Position numbers and translations under genes: made by a program. The notes below the pieces were generated by a model. The model ran no database searches, was not told the DNA's origin, and saw only the letters and a program-made list of their open reading frames with translations. This document shows positions 1-8,014 of a stretch of DNA of 64,000 bases, one piece after another. Source of the stretch: Planctomycetota bacterium (GTDB taxonomy: Bacteria; Planctomycetota; Planctomycetia; Pirellulales; PNKZ01); contig JAFEBQ010000050.1 in assembly GCA_018242585.1 (NCBI GenBank), positions 1-64,000 on the forward strand, in the 5' to 3' direction. How positions within the stretch are numbered: the first letter of the stretch is position 1; the number at the start of each line of letters is the position of its first letter.

Positions 1-932
1 TTTAAGTCAATAACAGGCTCTAAACGGCGAAGCAATGCCAAGTGGTCAGGTGATTCGATCGACCATTGCTGCTCGCCCTTGAACCATTCGTCATAACGGT
101 GGTAGGTGACTGCGCCATTCGTCACCTTGCGACGCACGTAGTCGCATTCTTTGGAAGTGGCGTCGGTCAATCTGAAGTAATCAACATGTTTCTTATGCGC
201 TCCATGCCGCATGACGAAGATGCCTGGGTAGCACGTCACGTCAGGTTCAAAGGGAGATGCTTGCGCTAAATCGAGTACATATTCGACAGCGAAGCGCTCC
301 GCTATCAATCCCCGCAGCTTCTTGCCATACTTGTTCTTGGCAAATCGGTCAGGACAAATGAATGCGAGCCGCCCCTCTTTTTCCAGCAGTTGCAAGCTTC
401 GCTCAAAAAAGGCGACGTACAGGTCGGCACGGTCGTAAAAGCACTTGAGCGACGATCGGTATCGTTCAAGTTTTGCTTTGGGGATTGCTTCCTGCCGAAC
501 GTAGGGCGGATTGCCAACGACCAAATCGAACTTGCGATCGAAATCATGCTCTAGAAAATCGCCGATGACGACCCAATGACCTGCCAACTTGTTCGCCAGG
601 CTCTTCGAGACTCCTTCGGTCACAAGTGCTTCGGCCACGCGATCTCGGCAAATGGCAACCGCGTCGTGATCTCGATCAATCGCGAAGATGCAATCGGCGA
701 CTTCAGCAAAAGATTCCGGAATCCCTCCGGCATGCACAAGCCGAACGGCCGCCGCTACGGTGAATGCTCCCTCGCCACAGCCGGGGTCCAGCAACTTTGT
801 TGATCGCTCACCGGTGTATTGCGCAAGATCGAGCATCAACGCAACGATATGTGGCTTGGTAAAGACCTGGCCATGCACAGCTACTTGCGGCGAATCGTCG
901 ATCTTGCGGTAGACACTGAATGCCTGTTCCAT
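1..932 (-). CDS. N6-adenine DNA methyltransferase, partial (runs off left edge)
   Basis: I translated this from the minus strand; about 310 residues are visible and the 3' end lies outside the window. It begins with ATG at 932. The segment GQVFTKPHIVALMLDL (about 21-36) resembles the lead-in of Eco57I/PglX-type enzymes. DPGCGEGAF (49-57) is the SAM-binding motif I, and NPPY (141-144) is the catalytic motif IV of gamma-class N6-adenine methyltransferases. A conserved stretch LAFICPDRF follows, as in type II/IIG and BREX methyltransferases. The family transfers a methyl group from SAM to adenine N6 in DNA, for restriction or phage defence. The target-recognition and any nuclease part are not visible, so the system type cannot be decided. 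The DNA is less GC-rich than its neighbours, and the gene points away from the 3' end of the adjacent tRNA-Ser, which fits an acquired island. Confidence 0.85.
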   Translation of the reverse strand, partial: MEQAFSVYRKIDDSPQVAVHGQVFTKPHIVALMLDLAQYTGERSTKLLDPGCGEGAFTVAAAVRLVHAGGIPESFAEVADCIFAIDRDHDAVAICRDRVAEALVTEGVSKSLANKLAGHWVVIGDFLEHDFDRKFDLVVGNPPYVRQEAIPKAKLERYRSSLKCFYDRADLYVAFFERSLQLLEKEGRLAFICPDRFAKNKYGKKLRGLIAERFAVEYVLDLAQASPFEPDVTCYPGIFVMRHGAHKKHVDYFRLTDATSKECDYVRRKVTNGAVTYHRYDEWFKGEQQWSIESPDHLALLRRLEPVIDL

Positions 933-980
933 GCTGGCGCACTCTCGGAGCATCCGTGATGACTGGGCGACGCGAGAAAG

Positions 981-1067
981 CGGATGGGGAGGGATTCGAA
1001 CCCCCGGATGCCTTGCGACATCGGCGGTTTTCAAGACCGCTGCCTTAAACCACTCAGCCACCCATCC
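981..1067 (-). tRNA. tRNA-Ser (anticodon UGA)
   Basis: On the minus strand the acceptor stem GGATGGG pairs with CCCATCC, followed by discriminator G. The anticodon stem-loop GCGGTCTTGAAAACCGC carries anticodon TGA. There is a long class II variable arm and a T-loop GGTTCGAATCC. CCA is not encoded. The length of 87 nt and the long variable arm fit tRNA-Ser. Its 3' end faces the methyltransferase gene. Confidence 0.95.
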
Positions 1068-1231
1068 GGCTGCGAGTTCGCCCCGCCAGTTTACCAATTC
1101 TGTCAGTAGGCACACTAGGGGCGGTCGAGTTCGCTGCCGTGTCTAGGTTGGGTTGTGGCGTTGAATCGAGAATCCCCCCACACTTCTCAATGAGCCGAGG
1201 GTTGGGAGCGCAGGTCGCGGGCGAGACGCCG

Positions 1232-1498
1232 CTAGTCCCGGTTGGGATAGACGTCTAAGTCCTGGCGGCCGAAGTTGTAGTCGGACCAGCGGCTGTTGTA
1301 GCTCGGCGACTGAGCTGGATACCAGGTCGACGACGACGGTGTCGAGCGAACGGATGGCGAGGGCTGCGAATGGTAATTGGCAGACTCGCGACTGCGAAAT
1401 GCGCGAAACCGACCGGCCCTGCCCCAGGTCGGAGTCAGCAGCACCGCTGCCCCAGCGACCACGGCCAGTGGCACTCGCGTCAAAGAATGAATCGTCAT
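1232..1498 (-). CDS. small secreted protein of unknown function
   Basis: An 88-residue protein with a hydrophobic leader (about residues 8-22, VPLAVVAGAAVLLTP) followed by a short polar, Ser/Tyr/Arg-rich mature part ending in YNFGRQDLDVYPNRD. An AAGG about 8 nt before the ATG could be the ribosome-binding site. I do not recognise a family. A longer overlapping frame (1143-1505) lacks a signal peptide and was judged less likely. The gene stands alone between the tRNA and the protease gene. Confidence 0.5.
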   Translation of the reverse strand: MTIHSLTRVPLAVVAGAAVLLTPTWGRAGRFRAFRSRESANYHSQPSPSVRSTPSSSTWYPAQSPSYNSRWSDYNFGRQDLDVYPNRD

Positions 1499-1830
1499 AG
1501 GGCACCTTGCGCGAGAAAGGCAGGATCAGTTCGTCAGCCGAGGATTATTGCATCCGATTAGCCACGGTTTCGCCGTCAAACCTTCGATTCACGCCAAAAC
1601 GGCACTTTAATCACCGCCTGCTACTTGGACATCAATGCCGCAAGGCGAATCTGAGCGATGCCCAGGGCGAGCAATAAAGTGGCCTAGAATCCAACAACAC
1701 TGGACGGAGCAGAGGATTGTTTCAGGACATCGCCACTGATTAAATGGAGGCCGCTGGCTGGCAACCAGATGACACCCGCGCCTGAGGCGTACACGAAGCC
1801 GGACGCGGTTCCAATGAAGGAAGGCAGAAA
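1499..1830. other. intergenic gap
   Basis: About 330 bases between two divergently read genes. It must contain the promoters of both, but no convincing -35/-10 pair, repeat or RNA was recognised. Confidence 0.4.
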
Positions 1831-2673
1831 ATGTTGCGCACATCGTTAACATTGATCCTTTGGGCTGGGCTTGTGGCCCCCATCGCTGCCGAGCCAACCC
1901 GAGAGTCAGTCGCTCGGGGCAAAGCTGCGACGGCCTTCGTTCATTTTGGGAGTGCCGAGGGATCGGCGACGGCGTTTTGTATCGATGCCGAGTCAGGAAT
2001 CTTCGTCACGAATCAGCATGTGGTCAAAAAGCTTCCCAACAACGGAAGGCTGCAACTCGTCGTCGATCCAAGCAGCGATCGCCCGCGCGAGCTGCTGGCG
2101 CGGGTGTTGCGAACCGACGTGGAAGCGGACCTGGCGATTCTAAAGGCAGTCGATCATGCCGAAGGGTTGACGGCGCTGGAGTTGGGCGACGACACCGCAC
2201 TCTTTGAAACGATGTCAGCCACGACATTTGGCTTTCCATTCGGAAAGCAACTGGCAGCCAAAACGGAAAAGTTTCCCGAAGTCAGCGTGAGCATCGGGCG
2301 CGTCACCGCCTTGCGGCGCAAGCAGGGCAAGCTTGATCGTATCCAGCTTGACGCCACGCTGAACCCTGGCAACTCCGGTGGCCCTGTCATCGATGAGAAT
2401 GGGAAACTCATCGGGGTTGTCAACGCTGGCATCTTTGCCACAGGGGTCAACTTTGCCATCCCCACCAGCAAGCTAGAGGCCTTGCTTGCCAAGCCGATCG
2501 TTTCGTTTACGCCACCGGCCATCAAGGCCGAGGAGCAAAGTGCCACCACATCGTTCGAGGCCTCGATCGTGTCGCTGGCAAAGACCGCCGAGCAATATGT
2601 AGTTGAGCTCGAATTGCGCGGGGGGGGGGCAACCGGTGCGAAAGTTCGCCACTCGACGGGGGGCGGAAAGTAA
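1831..2673 (+). CDS. trypsin-like serine protease, N-terminal part of frameshifted gene
   Basis: An exported HtrA/Deg-like S1 peptidase domain. The start ATG follows a strong AAGGAAGG site. Residues 1-20 are a signal peptide ending in APIAA. The catalytic triad is readable: His63 in TNQHVV, Asp100 in EADLAIL and Ser182 in GNSGGPV. After residue 263 the frame enters a run of ten G (2620-2629) and stops soon after, whereas the +1 frame stays open to 4408. With nine G the two parts fuse into one 858-residue protein. So this is either a sequencing or assembly indel, a phase-variable tract, or a true mutation. No PDZ domain is seen. The family degrades or senses misfolded proteins in the periplasm; the substrate here is unknown. 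Confidence 0.85.
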   Translation: MLRTSLTLILWAGLVAPIAAEPTRESVARGKAATAFVHFGSAEGSATAFCIDAESGIFVTNQHVVKKLPNNGRLQLVVDPSSDRPRELLARVLRTDVEADLAILKAVDHAEGLTALELGDDTALFETMSATTFGFPFGKQLAAKTEKFPEVSVSIGRVTALRRKQGKLDRIQLDATLNPGNSGGPVIDENGKLIGVVNAGIFATGVNFAIPTSKLEALLAKPIVSFTPPAIKAEEQSATTSFEASIVSLAKTAEQYVVELELRGGGATGAKVRHSTGGGK

Positions 2674-4408
2674 ATATGTCGGCGAGTTCGTGGCGATTCC
2701 AAAGCCGGATAGCCCAAAAGTCAATGCAGACGGGCAGGATGTCTGGTTGGACGCGACCGCAACGCTCGGCAGTGGGAAAGTTGAAGGAAAACTGCTCAAT
2801 CAATCGTTTTCGGTGAATGGAGAGTCGTTGCGTTTCGACAATGTGCGATTGTTCGAGAATCAGCAACCTGTTCAAGTCACGCGCCGCGACGGCACTCGTG
2901 TCGGCGGCAAGCCAGTGGGATTGCGACCTGCAAAATTCAATCTCGGGGGGGCGACGGTCGAACTGGATATCGCCGCGATCAAACGCATCGAGATTCGACA
3001 TACCGAACCGCACCGCGAGCCATTGCAGTACACGCTCACCGTTCGGCTGGCCGGCCAGGAAATTGCCAAGCAAGAAGGAACAGTCGCAATACTTGCGGCC
3101 GCCAGCAGCCTTCCGGCGGCCATGTCCACCACTTCGTTCCAGCCGTTCTCGGGCGAATCGCGGCAAATTGATTTGCCTGACCCGATCGCCGACGTGGTGG
3201 TGGCGCGAGGAGGACAATTGGTGCTGCTGTATCTGAAGAACAGCCGCAAGCTGGCGGTCTACGACGTGAATCAAGTCAAGATCGTCCGCTACCTTTCGTT
3301 GGCCATGGACGACGCGCTGATTGCCGCGGGGCAGGACAAGCTGGTGATTATCTCGCCGTCCGCTGGGACGATCGAGCGCTGGTCGTTGGACACGTTTGAA
3401 CGTGAGACGCGCCGCACGCTGACACTGCCTGATCCAACGGCAGCGATCGCTTTGGGCTATGCGTCGCAAGGCCCCTTGATCGCAAACAATTCGGCCAAGA
3501 CACCTGGCCATGCTCCCAGGTTTATCGACCTCCAATCGTTGGCCCAACTGGATGTGAAGATCGAAGGCTCGTCTCCGCGCGACTGCCGGGCTGATTCTCT
3601 GGTTCGGGCTTCGGCAAACGGCCGTACGTTCACCTGGTGGGCCACCGAAACATCTCCCAATGGGATCAACGTGCTTCGCCTGGCTGGAAGTCGGGGGCAG
3701 TATGCCTATGAACATTCGTCTGCCTCTTACTTGGCGCCGAACTTTGACGGCTCGTATGTCATGACCGGCAATTACGGAACATTTCGCTCCGATCAGATTG
3801 CGCAAGGTTCCGTTCGCGGCTATTGCGTTCCCACGACGCATCCCCGTTTTTTCGTGAACCTGCCCGCGCCGCAGATTCCGGCTATTCGCAATAATGCCAA
3901 GCAAAACGACAAGACGATTGCCACGATTTATTCCGTGTCGGGACAAGTCCCCGTGGCAACATTACCCGACATTGAGCTCGGCGCGCCCGAAAAACTGATC
4001 GGCTGGAATCGCAGCAACTTTACTTTTGACAAGCGGTTTGTTTATGTCGTGCAAGCTGGTCAGTTTCTTTACATTCCGCTGTCGAATGATCGATTGATGG
4101 TGCGTAAGTTTGACCTCCGCGAGGCCCTTGACGCGAGCGGCAATGACTATCTATACGTCTCGTCGCTGCCGCCGAGCGCATTTCGCAAAGGTGAAGAGTT
4201 CAGCTATCAACTGGAAGTGGTTTCCAAGCCAGCCGAGTTTACCGCCCGACTTGATAGCGGCCCCGATGGCATGGCGCTGAGCGCTGATGGCAAGCTCACC
4301 TGGAACGTGCCGGCTGATTTTGCCGACCGCCGTATCGACGTGATCATCTCAATTGAAAACAAGAGCGGGCAAGCGGTGTTTGAACGGTTCGGCGCGGATC
4401 AGGAATGA
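2603..4408 (+). CDS. C-terminal part of the frameshifted protease: propeller-like and Ig-like region
   Basis: This frame continues the protease gene after the G10 tract; the nominal TTG start at 2603 overlaps the protease frame and is probably not used. The segment has a linker, then a long beta-rich stretch that could form a WD40-like propeller (VLLYLKNSRKLAVYD and SPSAGTIERWSLDTFE are typical blade-like pieces). The C-terminus (about the last 80 residues, GEEFSYQLEVVSKPAEF to ADGKLTWNVPADF) resembles a putative Ig or cadherin-like domain. It has no leader of its own, so it only makes sense as the second half of the exported protease. The fold assignments are by eye. Confidence 0.75.
   Translation: MSSNCAGGGQPVRKFATRRGAESKYVGEFVAIPKPDSPKVNADGQDVWLDATATLGSGKVEGKLLNQSFSVNGESLRFDNVRLFENQQPVQVTRRDGTRVGGKPVGLRPAKFNLGGATVELDIAAIKRIEIRHTEPHREPLQYTLTVRLAGQEIAKQEGTVAILAAASSLPAAMSTTSFQPFSGESRQIDLPDPIADVVVARGGQLVLLYLKNSRKLAVYDVNQVKIVRYLSLAMDDALIAAGQDKLVIISPSAGTIERWSLDTFERETRRTLTLPDPTAAIALGYASQGPLIANNSAKTPGHAPRFIDLQSLAQLDVKIEGSSPRDCRADSLVRASANGRTFTWWATETSPNGINVLRLAGSRGQYAYEHSSASYLAPNFDGSYVMTGNYGTFRSDQIAQGSVRGYCVPTTHPRFFVNLPAPQIPAIRNNAKQNDKTIATIYSVSGQVPVATLPDIELGAPEKLIGWNRSNFTFDKRFVYVVQAGQFLYIPLSNDRLMVRKFDLREALDASGNDYLYVSSLPPSAFRKGEEFSYQLEVVSKPAEFTARLDSGPDGMALSADGKLTWNVPADFADRRIDVIISIENKSGQAVFERFGADQE
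2620..2629 (+). repeat. G10 homopolymer at the frameshift point
   Basis: Ten consecutive G in the coding strand at the exact place where the protease frame must shift by one base to join the downstream frame. Removing one G restores a continuous reading frame across 1831-4408. Confidence 0.9.
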
Positions 4409-4520
4409 GGCCCTGCCGCTTCGTCAGGCGGCAGCGGACCAACTCGGAACGGTCTGAGTGGCCGAACCTCGGCGGCTCGCGGAGTGTCTATTACAACTGC
4501 CCCTGCCGGCCGGTTTTCGC

Positions 4521-4526
4521 TATACT
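4521..4526 (+). promoter_or_regulatory. possible -10 box upstream of thrS
   Basis: TATACT lies about 114 nt before the thrS start. No good -35 is seen at the usual spacing, so only the -10 element is proposed. Confidence 0.3.
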
Positions 4527-4639
4527 TTCCGGCTTACGGTGGGTTGGCTGCTGGTGTTACGGACTGGGACGCCCTTTGTATCGGCGTCGCATCGGCGGCA
4601 ACGACAACTCATCGCTGGCACCAGTTAGGCGCGCCATTC

Positions 4640-6643
4640 ATGCTTTCGGTCAAGTTGCCCGACGGATCGACCAAGGAATATTCCCGTCCCGTTCGCCCGC
4701 TCGACGTCGCCCAGGAAATCGGTCCCCGGCTGGCCAAGGCCGCCGTGGCCGCGGTCGTCAATGACCAAACGGTCGACATGACCACCCCCCTGCCCGCCTC
4801 GGGCCAGGTGGAGCTTAAGCTCCTCACGCGCAAAGACGCCGAGTCGTTGCGGATCATGCGTCACTCGTGCGCCCACATCATGGCCCGCGCCGTGATGCGC
4901 TTGTATGACGGCGTGCAACTGGCGTTCGGGCCGACGATCGAGAACGGCTTTTACTACGACTTTGAATTGCCGCACAAGCTGACCGAGGAAGACTTCCCAG
5001 CCATCGAAGCCGAGATGCGCAAGATCATTAAGGAAGACGAACCGTTCGAGCGGATCGACGTCCCCCGCGCCGAAGCGATCAAGATTTGCGACGACCTGAA
5101 GCAGACCTTGAAGGTCGAGCACATCAACACCGGGCTCGTCGATCAGGCTTCGCTGTCGTTCTATCGCCAGGGCGAGTTCCTGGACCTGTGCCGCGGGCGC
5201 CACATCCCGAGCGCTAGCTTCGTCGGCGAGTTCAAGCTGCTGAGCGTGGCCGGCGCCTATTGGAAAGGGGACTCCTCGCGTCAGCAATTACAGCGTCTGT
5301 ACGCGACCGCTTTCTTCACCAAGGAAGAACTCGAAGCTCATCTCAAGCTGGTCGAAGAGGCCAAACGGCGCGATCACCGCGTGCTGGGCAAGGCGCTCGA
5401 ACTGTTCACTATCAACCCGATGGTGGGGCAGGGGTTGGTTCTGTGGCTGCCGCGCGGCGCGATCATCCGCAGTATTCTCGAAGGCTTCATTCGCGACGAG
5501 CTGTTCCGTCGCGGCTATGACCCGGTCTACACACCGAACATCGGCCGCGTCGAACTATACGAGACCTCGGGGCATTTCCCTTACTACTCGGACAGCCAGT
5601 TCAAACCGATCGAGATGGAAGAAGGCGAGCGGTATCTGCTGAAGCCGATGAACTGCCCGCACCATGCCATGATCTACCAGTCCAAGCCGCGCAGTTATCG
5701 CGAGCTGCCGGTGCGGTTGGCCGAGTTCGGCACGGTGTATCGCTATGAGAAGTCGGGCGAGCTTGGCGGCATGACCCGCGTGCGTGCGTTCACTCAGGAC
5801 GACGCGCACCTGTTCTGCACTCACGACCAGGTGGCCGATGAATTCCGCGGCTGCCTGGAAATGACCCAATACGTGTTGAAGACGCTGGGGCTGACCGACT
5901 ATCGCGTGCGGCTTGGCTTCCGCGATCCAGCCAGCAGCAAGTACGTCGGCTCGGCCCAGGTTTGGAACCAGGCCGAGCGCGAACTAGCCGATGTGTGCAA
6001 GAACCTGGGCATCGATGCCCAGGCCGAAGCGGGCGAGGCGGCGTTCTATGGACCGAAAGCCGACTTTGTGGTCACCGACTGTCTGGGACGCGAATGGCAG
6101 TTGGGGACCGTGCAGCTTGACTACAACTTGCCCAGTGCCGAGCGGTTCGCGCTCGAATACGTCGGCGCCGACAACACGATGCACCGTCCGGTGATGATTC
6201 ACCGCGCGCCGCTGGGGAGCTTCGAACGCTTCATCGGTGTGCTGATCGAGCACTTTGCCGGAGCGTTTCCGTTGTGGCTCGCGCCGGAACAGATGCGAGT
6301 GCTGACTGTCAGCGAAAAGTCCGAAGAGTACGCCCGCAAGGTCGAAGCCCGACTGCGGCAAGCCGGTTTTCGCGTGTCGGGGGATTACCGTAGCGAAAAG
6401 CTCGGCTCCAAGGTGCGCGATGCCCAGCTTCGGCTGGTGCCGTACATGTTGGTCATTGGCGAACGCGACGCCGAGGCGGGCACGGTTAGTCTGCGCGATC
6501 GGATCGAGGGGGATCTGGGGGCCATGCCGATCGAGCAAGCGGTCGCCCGGCTACAGGCCGAGGTGGCCGAGCGGCGAATCCGCCAAGTGGCGAAGATGGG
6601 GGGCTCGGCCTTCGGCGACCGCCAGTCGGAAAACGCCTATTAA
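4640..6643 (+). CDS. thrS: threonyl-tRNA synthetase
   Basis: A 667-residue class II aminoacyl-tRNA synthetase that charges tRNA-Thr in the cytoplasm. The ATG at 4640 gives [14 protein letters not shown], the normal beginning of the TGS domain; the open frame extends further upstream but without family resemblance. Domains in order: TGS (1-65), editing domain with HSCAHIM (75-81) and later LCRGRHIPS, the catalytic core with [10 protein letters not shown] (zinc and active-site region) and [12 protein letters not shown], and a C-terminal anticodon-binding domain ending near residue 645. All expected motifs are intact and the length fits the family. infC follows, a common bacterial arrangement. 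No T-box leader is recognisable. Confidence 0.97.
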   Translation: MLSVKLPDGSTKEYSRPVRPLDVAQEIGPRLAKAAVAAVVNDQTVDMTTPLPASGQVELKLLTRKDAESLRIMRHSCAHIMARAVMRLYDGVQLAFGPTIENGFYYDFELPHKLTEEDFPAIEAEMRKIIKEDEPFERIDVPRAEAIKICDDLKQTLKVEHINTGLVDQASLSFYRQGEFLDLCRGRHIPSASFVGEFKLLSVAGAYWKGDSSRQQLQRLYATAFFTKEELEAHLKLVEEAKRRDHRVLGKALELFTINPMVGQGLVLWLPRGAIIRSILEGFIRDELFRRGYDPVYTPNIGRVELYETSGHFPYYSDSQFKPIEMEEGERYLLKPMNCPHHAMIYQSKPRSYRELPVRLAEFGTVYRYEKSGELGGMTRVRAFTQDDAHLFCTHDQVADEFRGCLEMTQYVLKTLGLTDYRVRLGFRDPASSKYVGSAQVWNQAERELADVCKNLGIDAQAEAGEAAFYGPKADFVVTDCLGREWQLGTVQLDYNLPSAERFALEYVGADNTMHRPVMIHRAPLGSFERFIGVLIEHFAGAFPLWLAPEQMRVLTVSEKSEEYARKVEARLRQAGFRVSGDYRSEKLGSKVRDAQLRLVPYMLVIGERDAEAGTVSLRDRIEGDLGAMPIEQAVARLQAEVAERRIRQVAKMGGSAFGDRQSENAY

Positions 6644-6919
6644 GAGGCGTTTCGTTGACGGTCGCTTGTTCTGGTCCACGCTAACCGGCGGCTTACGCTA
6701 CGGGCTGCTAGGGACAAGCACGTACCGTGCTGTCGCACGGGGCACTATCGCGCCCCGTTGAAGGTCGCCCCGGAAATCGCCGGCCCGGCCCACATTTTTG
6801 TCGGGTGGCGGTTGACGGTCGCCCGACGCGTACCCGATACTGAAGTATTAGGCATCGTCGCGGCGTTCGCGGCAGCCGGTGATACCCAACTTATTGAGTT
6901 GTTTTGCAGTTCAGAGTGT

Positions 6920-6924
6920 AAGGA
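6920..6924 (+). promoter_or_regulatory. Shine-Dalgarno site of infC, deciding an AUC start
   Basis: AAGGA ends 8 nt before an in-frame ATC at 6933. No ATG, GTG or TTG is placed correctly relative to this site. Confidence 0.7.
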
Positions 6925-6932
6925 CGTTTACG

Positions 6933-7433
6933 ATCGAACGGTCTCAGAGGGTCAACGAACAGATCCGCATTTCTCCTGTGCGTGTGATTGCCGCCGACGG
7001 CGCTCAGTTGGGCATTATTCCCACCGATCAAGCGCTGAGTTCGGCTCGCGAAGCGGGCTTGGACCTGGTCGAAGTGGCGCCGAACGAGCGGCCCCCCGTG
7101 TGCCGCATCATGGACTTTGGCAAGTTCAAGTACCAACAAAAGAAGCGGCAGCACAAGGCCCACACGCACCAGACCAAGATCAAGGAAATCCGCGTTCGCC
7201 CCAAGACCGGCGAGCACGACATCGAGGTCAAAGTCACGCACGCCCGCGAGTTCCTGCTGCATAAAGACAAGGTCATCGTGTCGGTCGTGTTCCGCGGCCG
7301 CGAGTTGGCCCACATCGAAGAAGGCCAGCGCGTCGTTCGCCAGGTGATCAAGAACCTGGAAGACGTCGCCAAGGTCGAGTCCCCCCCCAGCCAACAGGGG
7401 AAGCGGATCATCTGCGTCCTGGCACCGAAATAG
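6933..7433 (+). CDS. infC: translation initiation factor IF-3
   Basis: IF-3 binds the 30S subunit, prevents 50S joining and checks start-codon pairing. With the proposed ATC start the protein has 166 residues, and its beginning, [11 protein letters not shown], lines up with the Bacillus IF-3 start (SKDQMVNEGIR), itself read from AUU. A GTG at 6879 would add 18 residues that fit no IF-3. The N-domain carries [11 protein letters not shown] and [18 protein letters not shown]; the linker [12 protein letters not shown] follows; the C-domain has [13 protein letters not shown] and [10 protein letters not shown]. Rare start codons in infC are the known basis of its autorepression by IF-3, so the same control is inferred here. 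rpmI and rplT, which often follow infC, are not downstream. Confidence 0.93.
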   Translation: MERSQRVNEQIRISPVRVIAADGAQLGIIPTDQALSSAREAGLDLVEVAPNERPPVCRIMDFGKFKYQQKKRQHKAHTHQTKIKEIRVRPKTGEHDIEVKVTHAREFLLHKDKVIVSVVFRGRELAHIEEGQRVVRQVIKNLEDVAKVESPPSQQGKRIICVLAPK

Positions 7434-7463
7434 GTCGGACGCGTAGACAGGTATCTCCAATAG

Positions 7464-7487
7464 ATCCAGGGCTTTCATCTCCTGGAT
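7464..7487 (+). terminator. possible hairpin after infC
   Basis: ATCCAGG and CCTGGAT form a 7-bp stem with a 10-nt loop about 30 nt after the infC stop. There is no T-tract, so termination is uncertain. Confidence 0.3.
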
Positions 7488-7520
7488 ACTTCGCACGCGG
7501 CTAATGGCCTGCCTATTCGT

Positions 7521-7594
7521 CCGTCATTCCCGCGCAGGCGGGAATCTAGAGATTGGGTCGCGCGCCTAGATTCCCGCCTGCGCGGGAATGACGG
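7521..7594. repeat. perfect 29-bp inverted repeat (dispersed palindromic element, copy 1)
   Basis: Arms 7521-7549 and 7566-7594 are perfect reverse complements of 29 bp around a 16-nt spacer. The core is ATTCCCGC...GCGGGAAT. A related copy lies at 30704-30773. This type of palindrome is a known dispersed, non-coding repeat in many proteobacterial and environmental genomes. It sits between infC and the secretion operon. Confidence 0.9.
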
Positions 7595-7703
7595 CAGGGG
7601 AACCGCCTTGCCACCCATTGAATTGCGCACTGGACCCACGGGTGAAACCCTTGGCCTTGAGTGCCGTAGTCGAACGTAAACCGCTGCCCTGCCCCGTTTT
7701 TCG

Positions 7704-7733
7704 TTGACAGTCGCGCTTTTCGGCTAGTAGAGT
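7704..7733 (+). promoter_or_regulatory. candidate sigma-70 promoter of the pilM operon
   Basis: TTGACA (7704-7709) and TAGAGT (7728-7733) are separated by 18 nt. The -35 is a perfect consensus and the -10 matches four of six. The implied 5' leader to pilM is about 275 nt; no convincing ORF or riboswitch was recognised in it. Confidence 0.5.
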
Positions 7734-8014
7734 GGATGGTTGCGGAACGAGAGGTGTCACCGCGCCACGCACGCGCCTTGCGCGGCTGTTGCCGATCGTT
7801 GACTGGCCGCCGGTGTATCGAGCGCCGCTGTCCGCGCGCATCGACTGTTGCGCGCTGTCAACTCACGGCGAGCGATGCGCATGCGCCCAGGCCGCCGGGT
7901 CACGCCGGCTTGCTGATCGTGACACCGCGCCGACGGGCGATGGTCCTGCTCGGCAGACGAAACTTATCGCGCTGTTTCAGCGCCCAATTCATACGAACCC
8001 GCTAGACGATTGCT

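Noticed and set aside
2522-3946. 474-aa minus-strand open frame
   Set aside because: Shadow of the protease C-terminal part; no family-like sequence.
4409-4639. T-box or other riboswitch before thrS
   Set aside because: No specifier loop or antiterminator pattern was recognisable, only a possible -10 box.
7434-8014. rpmI and rplT downstream of infC
   Set aside because: No ribosomal-protein-like frame exists in the gap; only the palindrome and the pilM promoter are seen.
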